64,000 nucleotides of DNA from CAYNHZ01 sp964397445 (GTDB lineage Bacteria; Bacteroidota; Bacteroidia; Bacteroidales; UBA932), in the NCBI GenBank assembly GCA_964397445.1, contig CAYNHZ010000004.1:1-64000 (forward strand), in the 5' to 3' direction. Within the stretch, counting starts at the first letter, position 1; each line of letters begins with the position of its first letter. Of the stretch, positions 27,371 through 35,707 are shown one piece after another. A program made the position numbers and the translations under genes. The notes beneath the pieces are model-generated. The model searched no databases, was not told the origin of the DNA, and was given only the letters and a program-made list of their open reading frames with translations.

Positions 27371-27925
27371 ATGTTACACATAGCACTCACTATACTATTA
27401 TCTGCAGTAATGGGACTCTCATACGGCAACATCTCTTTAGACCCCACAACATCTGTTGAAAATGATTCAACAACCCTCGTAAAAGAGGGAGATATGGCTA
27501 TAGACTTCACCTTAAATATGTTAGACGGCACAAAAGTGACACTCTCCGATCTTCGGGGGAAAGTGGTCTTAATCACTTTTTGGGCAACTTGGTGTGGTCC
27601 TTGCAATAAGGAGCTTAGGATATATCCTGAGAAAATAATGAAGCCATTGGCAGGAAAAGATTTTGTCCCCCTTCTTATCTCAAGAGAGGAGAAACCAGAT
27701 GTGGTTAGAAAAAAGATATCTAACCTCGCAAAAGAGGGGATTATCCTCCCTATCGTAGGGCTTGATGAAGATCGCTCCATCTTTAAACAATATGCAACAT
27801 CAGGTATCCCTCGCAACTTTTTGGTTAATAAAGAGGGAAAGGTTGTATTTACATCTAAAGGGTTTGAATTAGAAGAGTTTGACACAATGATAACTCTGAT
27901 AAATACCCTTTTGAACGAGAAATAA
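27371..27925 (+). CDS. TlpA-like thiol-disulfide oxidoreductase
   Basis: A 184-residue protein with an N-terminal hydrophobic signal (MLHIALTILLSAVMGLSYG) and a thioredoxin fold of the TlpA/AhpC-TSA class: AIDFTLNMLDGTKVTLSDLRGKVV, active site FWATWCGPCNKEL, cis-Pro in SGIPRNFLVNKEGKVVF. It reduces or isomerises disulfides in the periplasm, or serves a cytochrome or envelope protein. It follows the peptidase gene after 11 bases. Confidence 0.88.
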   Translation: MLHIALTILLSAVMGLSYGNISLDPTTSVENDSTTLVKEGDMAIDFTLNMLDGTKVTLSDLRGKVVLITFWATWCGPCNKELRIYPEKIMKPLAGKDFVPLLISREEKPDVVRKKISNLAKEGIILPIVGLDEDRSIFKQYATSGIPRNFLVNKEGKVVFTSKGFELEEFDTMITLINTLLNEK

Positions 27926-27932
27926 CACCAAT

Positions 27933-28499
27933 ATGTCTGAGATTAAAGCAGAGAAACAGAGCCTCAGAAAGTTAGTCTCTTCTATTAAAAAACAATATTC
28001 GGATGGGTGGAAAAAGGGAGAATCAGAATTAATTTTAAACAATCTCGAATCTTCTCCCATTTTTATCAATGCAAAAAACATTTTAATATATTACTCTCTC
28101 CCTGACGAGGTTCAAACCGGAGACTTTATCAATAAATGGTATGGCAAAAAAAATATCGTATTGCCTTTGGTTGTAGGAGATGATCTTATTCTCAAACTCT
28201 ATGAGCCAGATCGTATTGTAAAGGGCTATATGTCAATCATCGAACCAACTCCAAATGCAGTGACTGTCTCACCATCCGATATAGATCTTGCTATTATTCC
28301 GGGAGTTGCCTTTGATCGCAATTGCAACAGAATGGGGCGAGGAAGGGGGTTTTATGATCGATTATTGCCCTCACTGTCTTGCAAACTTATAGGGATAGCT
28401 TTCGACTTTCAACTTTTCGACACTATTCCTGTTGAAGAGTTTGATTATAAGATGGATATGATTATTACTTCAAAAACACAAAATATACGGCAAGTATAA
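27933..28499 (+). CDS. 5-formyltetrahydrofolate cyclo-ligase
   Basis: A 188-residue cytoplasmic enzyme converting 5-formyl-THF to 5,10-methenyl-THF with ATP. Conserved elements: KQSLRKLV near the start, ILIYYSLPDEVQTGDFI, KNIVLPLVVGDDLIL, DLAIIPGVAFDRNCNRMGRGRGFYDR (the ATP/folate loop, usually GGGYYDR; here GRGFYDR) and IGIAFDFQL. It starts seven bases after the thioredoxin-like gene. Its last 35 bases overlap the convergent DUF486 gene. Confidence 0.9.
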   Translation: MSEIKAEKQSLRKLVSSIKKQYSDGWKKGESELILNNLESSPIFINAKNILIYYSLPDEVQTGDFINKWYGKKNIVLPLVVGDDLILKLYEPDRIVKGYMSIIEPTPNAVTVSPSDIDLAIIPGVAFDRNCNRMGRGRGFYDRLLPSLSCKLIGIAFDFQLFDTIPVEEFDYKMDMIITSKTQNIRQV

Positions 28500-28833
28500 G
28501 GCATAAAAATGCTGCTATGTGGTTCCACTGAAAACTCTCCCCCTTAAATAACAAGGTGGAAAAAACCGTAAAAACTGCAAGGGTTATCACCTCTTGAATA
28601 ACTTTCAATTGCATCAATGTAAACGGCCCTCCGTTTCCCGAAAAGCCTATCCTATTTGCCGGGACTTGACAAGAGTACTCAGCTAACGCTATTCCCCAAG
28701 ATAAAAGGATAATAGCGAACAGAGGCCAATTATTTATCACTTTCATTTGTTGAAGTTTGAGGTGTCCGTACCAAGCAAAAGTCATAAATATGTTTGATAC
28801 AACTAACAATAATATTGTGTAAAGACCTTTCAT
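28465..28833 (-). CDS. DUF486 (DMT-type) membrane protein
   Basis: A 122-residue protein with four predicted membrane helices (ILLLVVSNIFMTFAWYGHL; NWPLFAIILLSWGIALAEYS; LKVIQEVITLAVFTVFSTLLF; HIAAFLCLILAVYFVFL). The sequence YSCQVPANRIG with FTLMQLKVIQEVITL is the DUF486 signature. It belongs to the drug/metabolite transporter superfamily; substrate unknown. The 3' end overlaps the convergent 5-FCL gene by 35 bases. Confidence 0.88.
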   Translation of the reverse strand: MKGLYTILLLVVSNIFMTFAWYGHLKLQQMKVINNWPLFAIILLSWGIALAEYSCQVPANRIGFSGNGGPFTLMQLKVIQEVITLAVFTVFSTLLFKGESFQWNHIAAFLCLILAVYFVFLK

Positions 28834-28864
28834 TATTAATTTCTACAATTTCCCTTTCTGGGGG

Positions 28865-28872
28865 CAAAAGTA
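28865..28872 (-). promoter_or_regulatory. TAnnTTTG -7 element of DUF486 gene
   Basis: The minus strand reads TACTTTTG, 31 bases before the ATG at 28833. Confidence 0.5.
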
Positions 28873-28896
28873 CATATTATTGATATGAATTTTTAC

Positions 28897-28904
28897 TAAC
28901 TTTG
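28897..28904 (+). promoter_or_regulatory. TAnnTTTG -7 element of DPP-IV gene
   Basis: TAACTTTG, 24 bases before the ATG at 28929, back to back with the element of the divergent gene. Confidence 0.5.
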
Positions 28905-28928
28905 AAAAAATTATAAATAACAACACAT

Positions 28929-31172
28929 ATGAAACATTATTCCATATCTATCTTACTTATTATCACGTTGATATTTACAAATTTCATATCTCTCTTTTCT
29001 CAATCGACTAAATTGACACTCGAAGATATTTATTCAAAAAATGTCTATGCCCAAAAAGGGATAAACGCACTGCGATGGATGGATGATAATCTATCATATT
29101 CTGTTTTAGAGAGGGGGATGGAAAATTCAGGGATAAATATTGTGAAATATGACATAAAATCGGGTAATAAAGAGATATTGGTCTCATCCTCAGACCTCAT
29201 TCCAAATGGAGGAAACACTCCGATAGCCATTCAAAATTACACATACTCGTCAAATAACTCAAAACTCCTGATATACACCAATTCACAAAGGGTTTGGAGA
29301 GATAATACAAGAGGGGATTATTGGGTATTGGATCTGAAAACCAAATCACTCACCCAAGTGGGGCAAGGATTTGAACCCTCCCAATTGATGTTTGCAAAAT
29401 TTTCGCCTGATGGGACAAAGGTGGCATTCGTGTATAAAAACAATATATATATTGAAAATCTCACAGACTCGAAGATTTCTCAACTCACTTTTGACGGCTC
29501 TAATGTGATAATAAACGGCAATTTCGATTGGGTATATGAAGAGGAATTACATCAACAAGATGGGTTTAGATGGAGCCCTGACGGCAAAAGGATTGCTTTT
29601 TGGCAGTTTGACACCTCTGGAACAGGGGTTTTCAATATTATCAATAACATCGACTCTATCTACTCTAAAGTTATCCCCTTCCCCTATCCAAAGGTTGGGA
29701 CACCAAATTCAGCTGCAAAAGTTGGGGTAGTGGAGATTGGAAATGGAGATATAAGATGGTTTGATATAGAGGGAGATCCGAGAAATAACTACATCGCAAG
29801 GATGGAGTTTGTCCCCAATTCCAATGAATTGATGATTCAACAACTCAACAGACTACAAAATTGTAATAAAGTCTATATGGCGGATGCCTCTACTATGAGT
29901 CTGAATAACATCCTTGTAGAGAAAGATGAGGCATTTTTGGATATTTATGACAATATAGTTTGGCTTGACGGGGAGCGTTTCTTTACGTGGACAAGCGAAG
30001 AGGATGGATGGCGACACCTATACAAAGTATCTCGTGACGGTAAAAGTAAATTCTTGATAACAAAAGGGGATTTTGATGTTATCTCGATCGTAAAAATAGA
30101 TATTAAAGGGGGATATGTTTACTATCTGGCATCACCGGAAAGCGCAGTTGATCAATATCTTTACAAAAGTAGAATTGATGGGAAAGGGAAAGCTGAAAGG
30201 ATAACCCCTAAGGATCAGGTTGGTAAACACGATTACAAACTCACCCCAAATGCCGAGTATGCTCTTCACACCTACTCAAATAGCGACACACCAACAATTT
30301 ACGAGATCATCTCTCTGCAAAACCATAAGGTTGTAAGGGTACTTGAAGACAATCACGAATTGAAAGCAAAATATGCCTCACTCAATCTAAATAAAAGGGA
30401 GTATTTCAGGGTTGATATCGGGGAGGTTGTATTGGATGGTTGGATGATCAAACCATCTAATTTTGATCAATCTAAAAAATATCCTGTAATTTTTTACATA
30501 TATGGCGAACCTTGGTCTTCAACAATTCAAAACAGTTGGTCAAGCAGAGATTTATGGAATCAATTCCTTGCAGAGCAGGGGTATATCGTTATGAGTATTG
30601 ATCCAAGGGGGACAAACAATCCTCGAGGAAGGGGGTGGAGAAAATCGATCTATGGCAAAGTGGGGATTGTTGCCCCGGCAGATCACGCTGCAGCTGTTAT
30701 CAAAGCTCAGGAGATGTTTTCATTTATAGATAGCTCAAGGATCGGCATTTGGGGATGGAGTGGCGGAGGCTCTTCAACCCTTCACGCTATGTTTAAATAC
30801 CCTAAAATTTACAAAACAGGGATTGCGGTTGCTTTTGTTTCGTCACAATACCTGTATGACACCATCTATCAAGAGAGATATATGGGGCTTCCCTCTACAA
30901 ATAAAGAGGGATACAGGGATGGCTCTCCGATTAATTTCGCAAGCCAATTGGAAGGAAATCTTATGTTGATTCACGGTACAGGAGATGATAATGTTCATTA
31001 CCAAAGTTGTGAAATGCTTGTAAATGAATTAATTAAGCAAAATAAAATGTTCTCTATGCTCTCATACCCGATGAGAAGTCACAGCATCTACGAAAGGGAA
31101 AATACGACTCTCCATCTTTATAGAAGTATGTATAAATATTGGATGGAAAATCTCTATGCAGGAGGAAAATAA
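28929..31172 (+). CDS. Dipeptidyl-peptidase IV family serine peptidase (S9B)
   Basis: A 747-residue exported enzyme that releases X-Pro dipeptides from peptide N-termini in the periplasm. The signal peptide covers about 1-25. The beta-propeller (about 40-480) has the DPP-IV glutamate motif DWVYEEEL that binds the substrate amino group. The alpha/beta-hydrolase domain (about 490-747) has nucleophile Ser611 in GWSGGG, Asp in HGTGDDNVHYQ and His in MRSHSIYE. The family elbow is usually GWSYGG; Gly in place of Tyr is a small deviation. It suits a peptide-fermenting organism. A PAS protein gene follows after 24 bases. Confidence 0.9.
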   Translation: MKHYSISILLIITLIFTNFISLFSQSTKLTLEDIYSKNVYAQKGINALRWMDDNLSYSVLERGMENSGINIVKYDIKSGNKEILVSSSDLIPNGGNTPIAIQNYTYSSNNSKLLIYTNSQRVWRDNTRGDYWVLDLKTKSLTQVGQGFEPSQLMFAKFSPDGTKVAFVYKNNIYIENLTDSKISQLTFDGSNVIINGNFDWVYEEELHQQDGFRWSPDGKRIAFWQFDTSGTGVFNIINNIDSIYSKVIPFPYPKVGTPNSAAKVGVVEIGNGDIRWFDIEGDPRNNYIARMEFVPNSNELMIQQLNRLQNCNKVYMADASTMSLNNILVEKDEAFLDIYDNIVWLDGERFFTWTSEEDGWRHLYKVSRDGKSKFLITKGDFDVISIVKIDIKGGYVYYLASPESAVDQYLYKSRIDGKGKAERITPKDQVGKHDYKLTPNAEYALHTYSNSDTPTIYEIISLQNHKVVRVLEDNHELKAKYASLNLNKREYFRVDIGEVVLDGWMIKPSNFDQSKKYPVIFYIYGEPWSSTIQNSWSSRDLWNQFLAEQGYIVMSIDPRGTNNPRGRGWRKSIYGKVGIVAPADHAAAVIKAQEMFSFIDSSRIGIWGWSGGGSSTLHAMFKYPKIYKTGIAVAFVSSQYLYDTIYQERYMGLPSTNKEGYRDGSPINFASQLEGNLMLIHGTGDDNVHYQSCEMLVNELIKQNKMFSMLSYPMRSHSIYERENTTLHLYRSMYKYWMENLYAGGK

Positions 31173-31196
31173 TCTACAAATAAAATATAAATAATA

Positions 31197-31520
31197 ATGG
31201 AGAAATACGATTGGTTTAAAAGTTTGAATTGTGCAGTAACTGTCTGTGATATTGATGGTATTGTTATCTATATGAATGATAAATCAATAAACACAAATGG
31301 TAATGCTATTGGTAAAAATTTATTCGGCTGCCACAAAGAGGCATCTTGGAACAAAATTATAGATATGATGAAAAATGGGAGCTCCAATGCCTATACAATC
31401 GATAAAAAAGGGGTCAAAAAATTAATTTATCAAACCCCTTGGTATGATGGGGATAAAATTGGGGGATTGGTAGAACTCTCAATAGTCATCCCAGAAGAGA
31501 TGCCACACTACCAACGTTAA
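31197..31520 (+). CDS. Small stand-alone PAS domain protein
   Basis: A 107-residue protein consisting of one PAS fold: WFKSLNCAVTVCDIDGIVIYMND at the start, GKNLFGCHKE in the middle and IGGLVELSIVIPEE at the end. No output domain. It may bind a small ligand or dimerise with a PAS domain of another sensor; a convergent sensor kinase gene ends six bases away. Likely co-transcribed with the DPP-IV gene. Confidence 0.75.
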   Translation: MEKYDWFKSLNCAVTVCDIDGIVIYMNDKSINTNGNAIGKNLFGCHKEASWNKIIDMMKNGSSNAYTIDKKGVKKLIYQTPWYDGDKIGGLVELSIVIPEEMPHYQR

Positions 31521-31526
31521 TCAAAA

Positions 31527-33881
31527 CTAATTGTTTATCATAGGGAGGGTGAAATATATTGTTGTTCCGACACCAACTTCAGAATTTACCCATATTTTCC
31601 CTTTTAACCCTTCGACTATACTTTTGCATATAGAGAGTCCAAATCCCGTACCCGGTTTGAAAGTGTCCAATTTTACAAAACGGACAAAAATATTGATTAG
31701 TTGTTCCTCCTCTATCCCAATTCCGGTATCTGAAACGAAGAAACAAACCGTATTGTTCTGAGTAAGTTTATATCCGATTGTGATAGACCCTTTTGTAGTG
31801 AACTTAATGGCATTTGATAAGAGATTATTCAACACCTGTATGATCTTTTCCCTATCCGATAATATAGTGGCCTCCTGGTCAGGAATAGAGTACTTAATAA
31901 CAACTCCCTCAGGAATATCTAAAGAGTGATGGGTATCTATAAATTCTATAATAAATTTGTTTAATGATATATTTTCAAGAATAAAATTGGGTTTACCAGC
32001 CTCTAAAACAGAAAAATCCAGAATGTCATTAACCAATTTAAGTAAAGACATTGAATTTTTTTCTACTATTGAAATATATTTTTTTCTCTCTTCCAATGTA
32101 CAATTATCATCTGTAATAAATTTTGAAAAACCCACAATAGCATTTAACGGAGTCCTTATTTCGTGACTAATATTGGCTAAAAAGATCGATTCAAGTCGTA
32201 TAGACTCTTGAGCCTTGAAATTCGCCTCCCTAATCTCCTCTTCCATCATCTTCCGTTGATCAATAACCCTTGATGCACCAACAATAGAGATGGGCCGCCC
32301 TGATATTTCATCTGTCTTTAATATTGCAAATGATTCCATCCAGTGATACATTTTTTTGTCTGAAGAATAGAGTCTGTATTCAGAGATAAATTTTGATATT
32401 TTCTTATCGATTATTCTATTATAAATATTTGTAACCACCTCTAAATCATCTGGGTGAATAAGTTTAACATGCTCCTCTAATGTATGCATATCACTCTTGT
32501 TTTCGAAATGATATCCACCTATTTGTTTCGTATCAAAAAATATCATTTTTTTTTCAATATCATAGGACCAAGTCTCCATATTTCCCGCATTAATAATCAA
32601 GCTTAGCCGATTATTAAGATCATTTACTGTCTTTGCGTGACTATTAATTATCTCAGATTTACGCACTTTTACAATAAGAAATGTAATAATAATTATTATT
32701 ATCAAGAAAAGAATAATTGATATAGAGATAATATGAACTTTGTATTTTTCATAGAAAGAGGGAGGCATATTGATGTATATAGCATTATGAGGCATATTAT
32801 CCGGTGAAATACCATTATACAAAAGATGGGGATAATTGAGATAAGTCCCCGGTGTTCCGGCTATTTCGATCGGGATCTCTTTTGGGGATTTACCACTTAA
32901 TATCTCCTTCACCATCAACACCCCTTTATACACCATCTGATTCAATGGGATATATACACCCCCTGCAAAGTCCACATCATTACTCCCTTTATCCCAAATA
33001 TTAAAAATAGGAGATTTTGAAAATGCGTAGAGGACCTTTTGTATATTGTCACCATATAAATTCTGATCTTGATTTGTATAGATATACCAAGAGTGATATA
33101 TGACACCGACATTTTTATCGTAACTTGATATAGTGTCAATAAGATTTTGAGTACTCATCTGTTCACTTGATAGACACTCTAATTTTAATTCGGGGAAATC
33201 ATTCGACATTATATCTTCAATCTCCAATCTCAATACTTTACTAATATATCTTGAATCTGATATAAAAGCAATTTTATTTAGATTGGGAATAATAGATTTA
33301 ATAAGTTCTATTGTAGGTTTGATATAGCATTTGTACTCGATCATAGTGGCATTGTAACCTGAGATAACATCCTTTGCATTTAGGAGTTTACCCTTCATCT
33401 TATCATATTTCACTTTTGGATCGTCATCTCCGTTCATGTAATATATAGCATCCGAAATATTACTAACCATCTGTCCATTCCCCATATAAATCATAGTAGG
33501 TAACCCTTTCCACTCTCCATCTAACAACTCTTTCACTATTAGCCAAGCCGGTTCTCCGACAGAAATCAATAAGCGAGGAGGGGTTGGATATTTAGCCTTT
33601 ATCTTCCTCATTTTATTTTGGGCAACTTCGATTGATGTAATAGAGGGGATAGAGAGATCTTCATTCTCAATTGATATGTTTTCTGACTTCAAAACATCAG
33701 CTAACTTTTCTGCAAATAATATAGATTTTGAGTTGTAAATATCGGTAGAATTGAGCATCAAGATATAGTCGTGACCACCCTTCTCGATATTGTATCTATT
33801 GATGCTATGTGTATCATCTTGCCCATTTATACATACGGTAGATAGAATTAACACAAATAAAGAGAAAAATATCCGTTTCAT
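31527..33881 (-). CDS. Sensor histidine kinase with periplasmic binding-protein-like sensor
   Basis: A 784-residue membrane kinase. A signal peptide (MKRIFFSLFVLILSTVCINGQ) is followed by a periplasmic region of about 350 residues resembling the ABC_sub_bind (Peripla_BP) fold: SVGEPAWLIVKELL, IPNLNKIAFISDSRYISK, GVYIPLNQMVYKGVLMVKEILSG. Then come one helix (HIISISIILFLIIIIIITFLI, about 384-405), a PAS domain (about 420-545) and HisKA FLANISHEIRTPLNAIVGF (His573). The HATPase has NAIKFTTKG, DTGIGIEEE and GTGFGLSICK. There is no receiver, so it needs a separate partner. The ligand is unknown; related sensors bind small metabolites. Confidence 0.85.
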   Translation of the reverse strand: MKRIFFSLFVLILSTVCINGQDDTHSINRYNIEKGGHDYILMLNSTDIYNSKSILFAEKLADVLKSENISIENEDLSIPSITSIEVAQNKMRKIKAKYPTPPRLLISVGEPAWLIVKELLDGEWKGLPTMIYMGNGQMVSNISDAIYYMNGDDDPKVKYDKMKGKLLNAKDVISGYNATMIEYKCYIKPTIELIKSIIPNLNKIAFISDSRYISKVLRLEIEDIMSNDFPELKLECLSSEQMSTQNLIDTISSYDKNVGVIYHSWYIYTNQDQNLYGDNIQKVLYAFSKSPIFNIWDKGSNDVDFAGGVYIPLNQMVYKGVLMVKEILSGKSPKEIPIEIAGTPGTYLNYPHLLYNGISPDNMPHNAIYINMPPSFYEKYKVHIISISIILFLIIIIIITFLIVKVRKSEIINSHAKTVNDLNNRLSLIINAGNMETWSYDIEKKMIFFDTKQIGGYHFENKSDMHTLEEHVKLIHPDDLEVVTNIYNRIIDKKISKFISEYRLYSSDKKMYHWMESFAILKTDEISGRPISIVGASRVIDQRKMMEEEIREANFKAQESIRLESIFLANISHEIRTPLNAIVGFSKFITDDNCTLEERKKYISIVEKNSMSLLKLVNDILDFSVLEAGKPNFILENISLNKFIIEFIDTHHSLDIPEGVVIKYSIPDQEATILSDREKIIQVLNNLLSNAIKFTTKGSITIGYKLTQNNTVCFFVSDTGIGIEEEQLINIFVRFVKLDTFKPGTGFGLSICKSIVEGLKGKIWVNSEVGVGTTIYFTLPMINN

Positions 33882-33910
33882 TTTTTAGGTCGTTGGGAAC
33901 AATAGTTCAA

Positions 33911-33918
33911 CAAAAGTA
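33911..33918 (-). promoter_or_regulatory. TAnnTTTG -7 element of the binding-protein kinase
   Basis: The minus strand reads TACTTTTG, 29 bases before the ATG at 33881. Confidence 0.5.
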
Positions 33919-33948
33919 ATAAAATATCATTTTCATATGAAATTTATT

Positions 33949-33956
33949 TAATTTTG
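33949..33956 (+). promoter_or_regulatory. TAnnTTTG -7 element of aminopeptidase P
   Basis: TAATTTTG, 33 bases before the ATG at 33990. It lies at the first codons of the longer open frame (33954), which supports the later start. Confidence 0.5.
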
Positions 33957-33989
33957 TTGCTAATAAAAATCAACACAACACATATTACA

Positions 33990-35363
33990 ATGTTTTCAAA
34001 AGAAATTTATATTCGAAGAAGGAAAAAGCTCGCTACAGATATTGGTAGTGGGACTATTTTATTTTTAGGCAACGACGAGGTCGGTATGAATTATACAGAC
34101 AACACATACCATTTCAGACAAGATTCGACCTTTTTATACTTTTTTGGCCTTGATTTTCCGGGACTAAGCGCTATTATAGATATTGACAACGATAAAGAGA
34201 TCATTTTTGGTAATGAACTCACAATCGAAGATGTTGTTTGGATGGGAACACAGCCTACCATAAAAGATAAAAGTGAGAGGATTGGGATCAACATTACAGA
34301 GAGTTTGAACAATTTGGAGGGGTATCTAAGAAAAGCCATATCAAAAGGGAGAAAAGTTCACTACCTTCCCCCCTATAGAGATGAACACAGAATCAAACTC
34401 ACCTCCCTTCTCGGAATAAATTTTTCTCAAATCAATCCATCTGTAGAGTTTATTAAAGCGGTTGTAAATCAACGTAATTATAAATCTGAAGAGGAGATAA
34501 TCCAGTTAGAAGAGGCAGTAAATATATCTGCTGATATGCATATCAAGATGATGCAATCTATAAGGCCAGGGATGAAAGAGTCTGAAATGGCCTCTTTGGT
34601 CACTGAGATTGCCCTCAGAAATGGTGGAAACCTCTCTTTCCCTGTTATTGCGACTGTTAACGGACAAACTCTACACAATCACTATCACGGCAATACAACC
34701 AAAGAAGGGGAGATGTTTTTATTAGATGCAGGGGCAGAGAACGGGATGCATTATTGCGGCGACCTATCTTCTACTTGCCCTGTTGGTAAACACTTTACTG
34801 CACAACAAAGGGTTATTTACGACATTGCTCTCAATTCTCATATGTCTGCAGTTGAGTCTCTTAAACCGGGAGTGAAATTCAGAGATGTTCACTTAAAAGC
34901 TGCTGCTGCTATTGTGGATGGGATGAAAAGTATCGGATTGATGAAGGGTGATAGTGAAGAGGCTGCAAATGCAGGTGCACACGCACTCTTTTTCCCTTGC
35001 GGACTTGGACATATGATGGGTCTCGATGTTCACGATATGGAAAATCTTGGTGAAGTGTGGGTTGGTTATGACGGTGTCCCAAAAAGTACTCTCTTCGGTA
35101 TTAAGTCATTACGACTTGCCCGTAACCTTGAGCCCGGATTTGTAGTTACTATCGAACCAGGCATCTATTTTATACCTGAATTGATAGATATGTGGAGGGG
35201 AGAGAAGAGATTTTGTGAATTTTTAAATTATCCTGAAATTGAAAAATTTAAGAATTTCGGAGGTCTTAGAAATGAGGAGGATTATCTTATCACTGAGAAC
35301 GGAAAAAGGAGATTAGGAAAATATGTCCCTATGACCGCCGATGAAGTTGAAGCAATGAGGTAA
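33990..35363 (+). CDS. Xaa-Pro aminopeptidase (aminopeptidase P, M24B)
   Basis: A 457-residue cytoplasmic metallopeptidase that removes the residue before proline. N-terminal creatinase-like domain (about 1-165), then the pita-bread domain with metal ligands: LLDAGAENGMHYCGDLSST (two Asp), FPCGLGHMMGLDVHD (His), TIEPGIYF (Glu) and a final Glu in the NEEDYLIT segment. The start is ATG 33990 (MFSKEIYIRRRKKL); an upstream start would overlap the promoter. With DPP-IV nearby it completes a proline-peptide breakdown set. Confidence 0.92.
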   Translation: MFSKEIYIRRRKKLATDIGSGTILFLGNDEVGMNYTDNTYHFRQDSTFLYFFGLDFPGLSAIIDIDNDKEIIFGNELTIEDVVWMGTQPTIKDKSERIGINITESLNNLEGYLRKAISKGRKVHYLPPYRDEHRIKLTSLLGINFSQINPSVEFIKAVVNQRNYKSEEEIIQLEEAVNISADMHIKMMQSIRPGMKESEMASLVTEIALRNGGNLSFPVIATVNGQTLHNHYHGNTTKEGEMFLLDAGAENGMHYCGDLSSTCPVGKHFTAQQRVIYDIALNSHMSAVESLKPGVKFRDVHLKAAAAIVDGMKSIGLMKGDSEEAANAGAHALFFPCGLGHMMGLDVHDMENLGEVWVGYDGVPKSTLFGIKSLRLARNLEPGFVVTIEPGIYFIPELIDMWRGEKRFCEFLNYPEIEKFKNFGGLRNEEDYLITENGKRRLGKYVPMTADEVEAMR

Positions 35364-35391
35364 TTTTTCTTATAAATTAGAATATTATTCT

Positions 35392-35399
35392 TAATTTTG
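35392..35399 (+). promoter_or_regulatory. TAnnTTTG -7 element of the hydrogenase operon
   Basis: TAATTTTG, 33 bases before the ATG at 35433, in the 69-base gap after aminopeptidase P. Confidence 0.45.
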
Positions 35400-35432
35400 C
35401 TTTTAATTTGTAATATTTTATTAAAAAATAAT

Positions 35433-35702
35433 ATGGTAGTTAAAGTTTGTGTTGGCAGTTCGTGCCATTTGAAAGGTTCGTACGATGTTATTGAACAGAT
35501 GAAAGGGATTTTAAAAAAATATGATGTTGAAGATCTCGTTAACCTTCAAGCAAGTTTTTGCTTAGGCTTTTGCGCAGAAGGTGTCACTGCAAGGGCTGAG
35601 GAGGATAATTGTGAACAGAACGGAATATTCATTCATAATGTTAATAAAGATAATGCTGAGGAGAAATTTCTTAAAGAGGTCTATCCTTTGTTGAAAAAAT
35701 AA
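35433..35702 (+). CDS. Thioredoxin-like [2Fe-2S] ferredoxin
   Basis: An 89-residue protein with the NuoE-type cluster pattern: Cys6-X4-Cys11 (VCVGSSCHLKGS) and Cys43-X3-Cys47 (SFCLGFCAEG). It probably carries one electron to or from the hydrogenase-like protein encoded five bases downstream. Such small [2Fe-2S] proteins commonly precede group C hydrogenases. The start was set at ATG 35433; the upstream frame from 35397 overlaps the promoter. Confidence 0.85.
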   Translation: MVVKVCVGSSCHLKGSYDVIEQMKGILKKYDVEDLVNLQASFCLGFCAEGVTARAEEDNCEQNGIFIHNVNKDNAEEKFLKEVYPLLKK

Positions 35703-35707
35703 TAATT

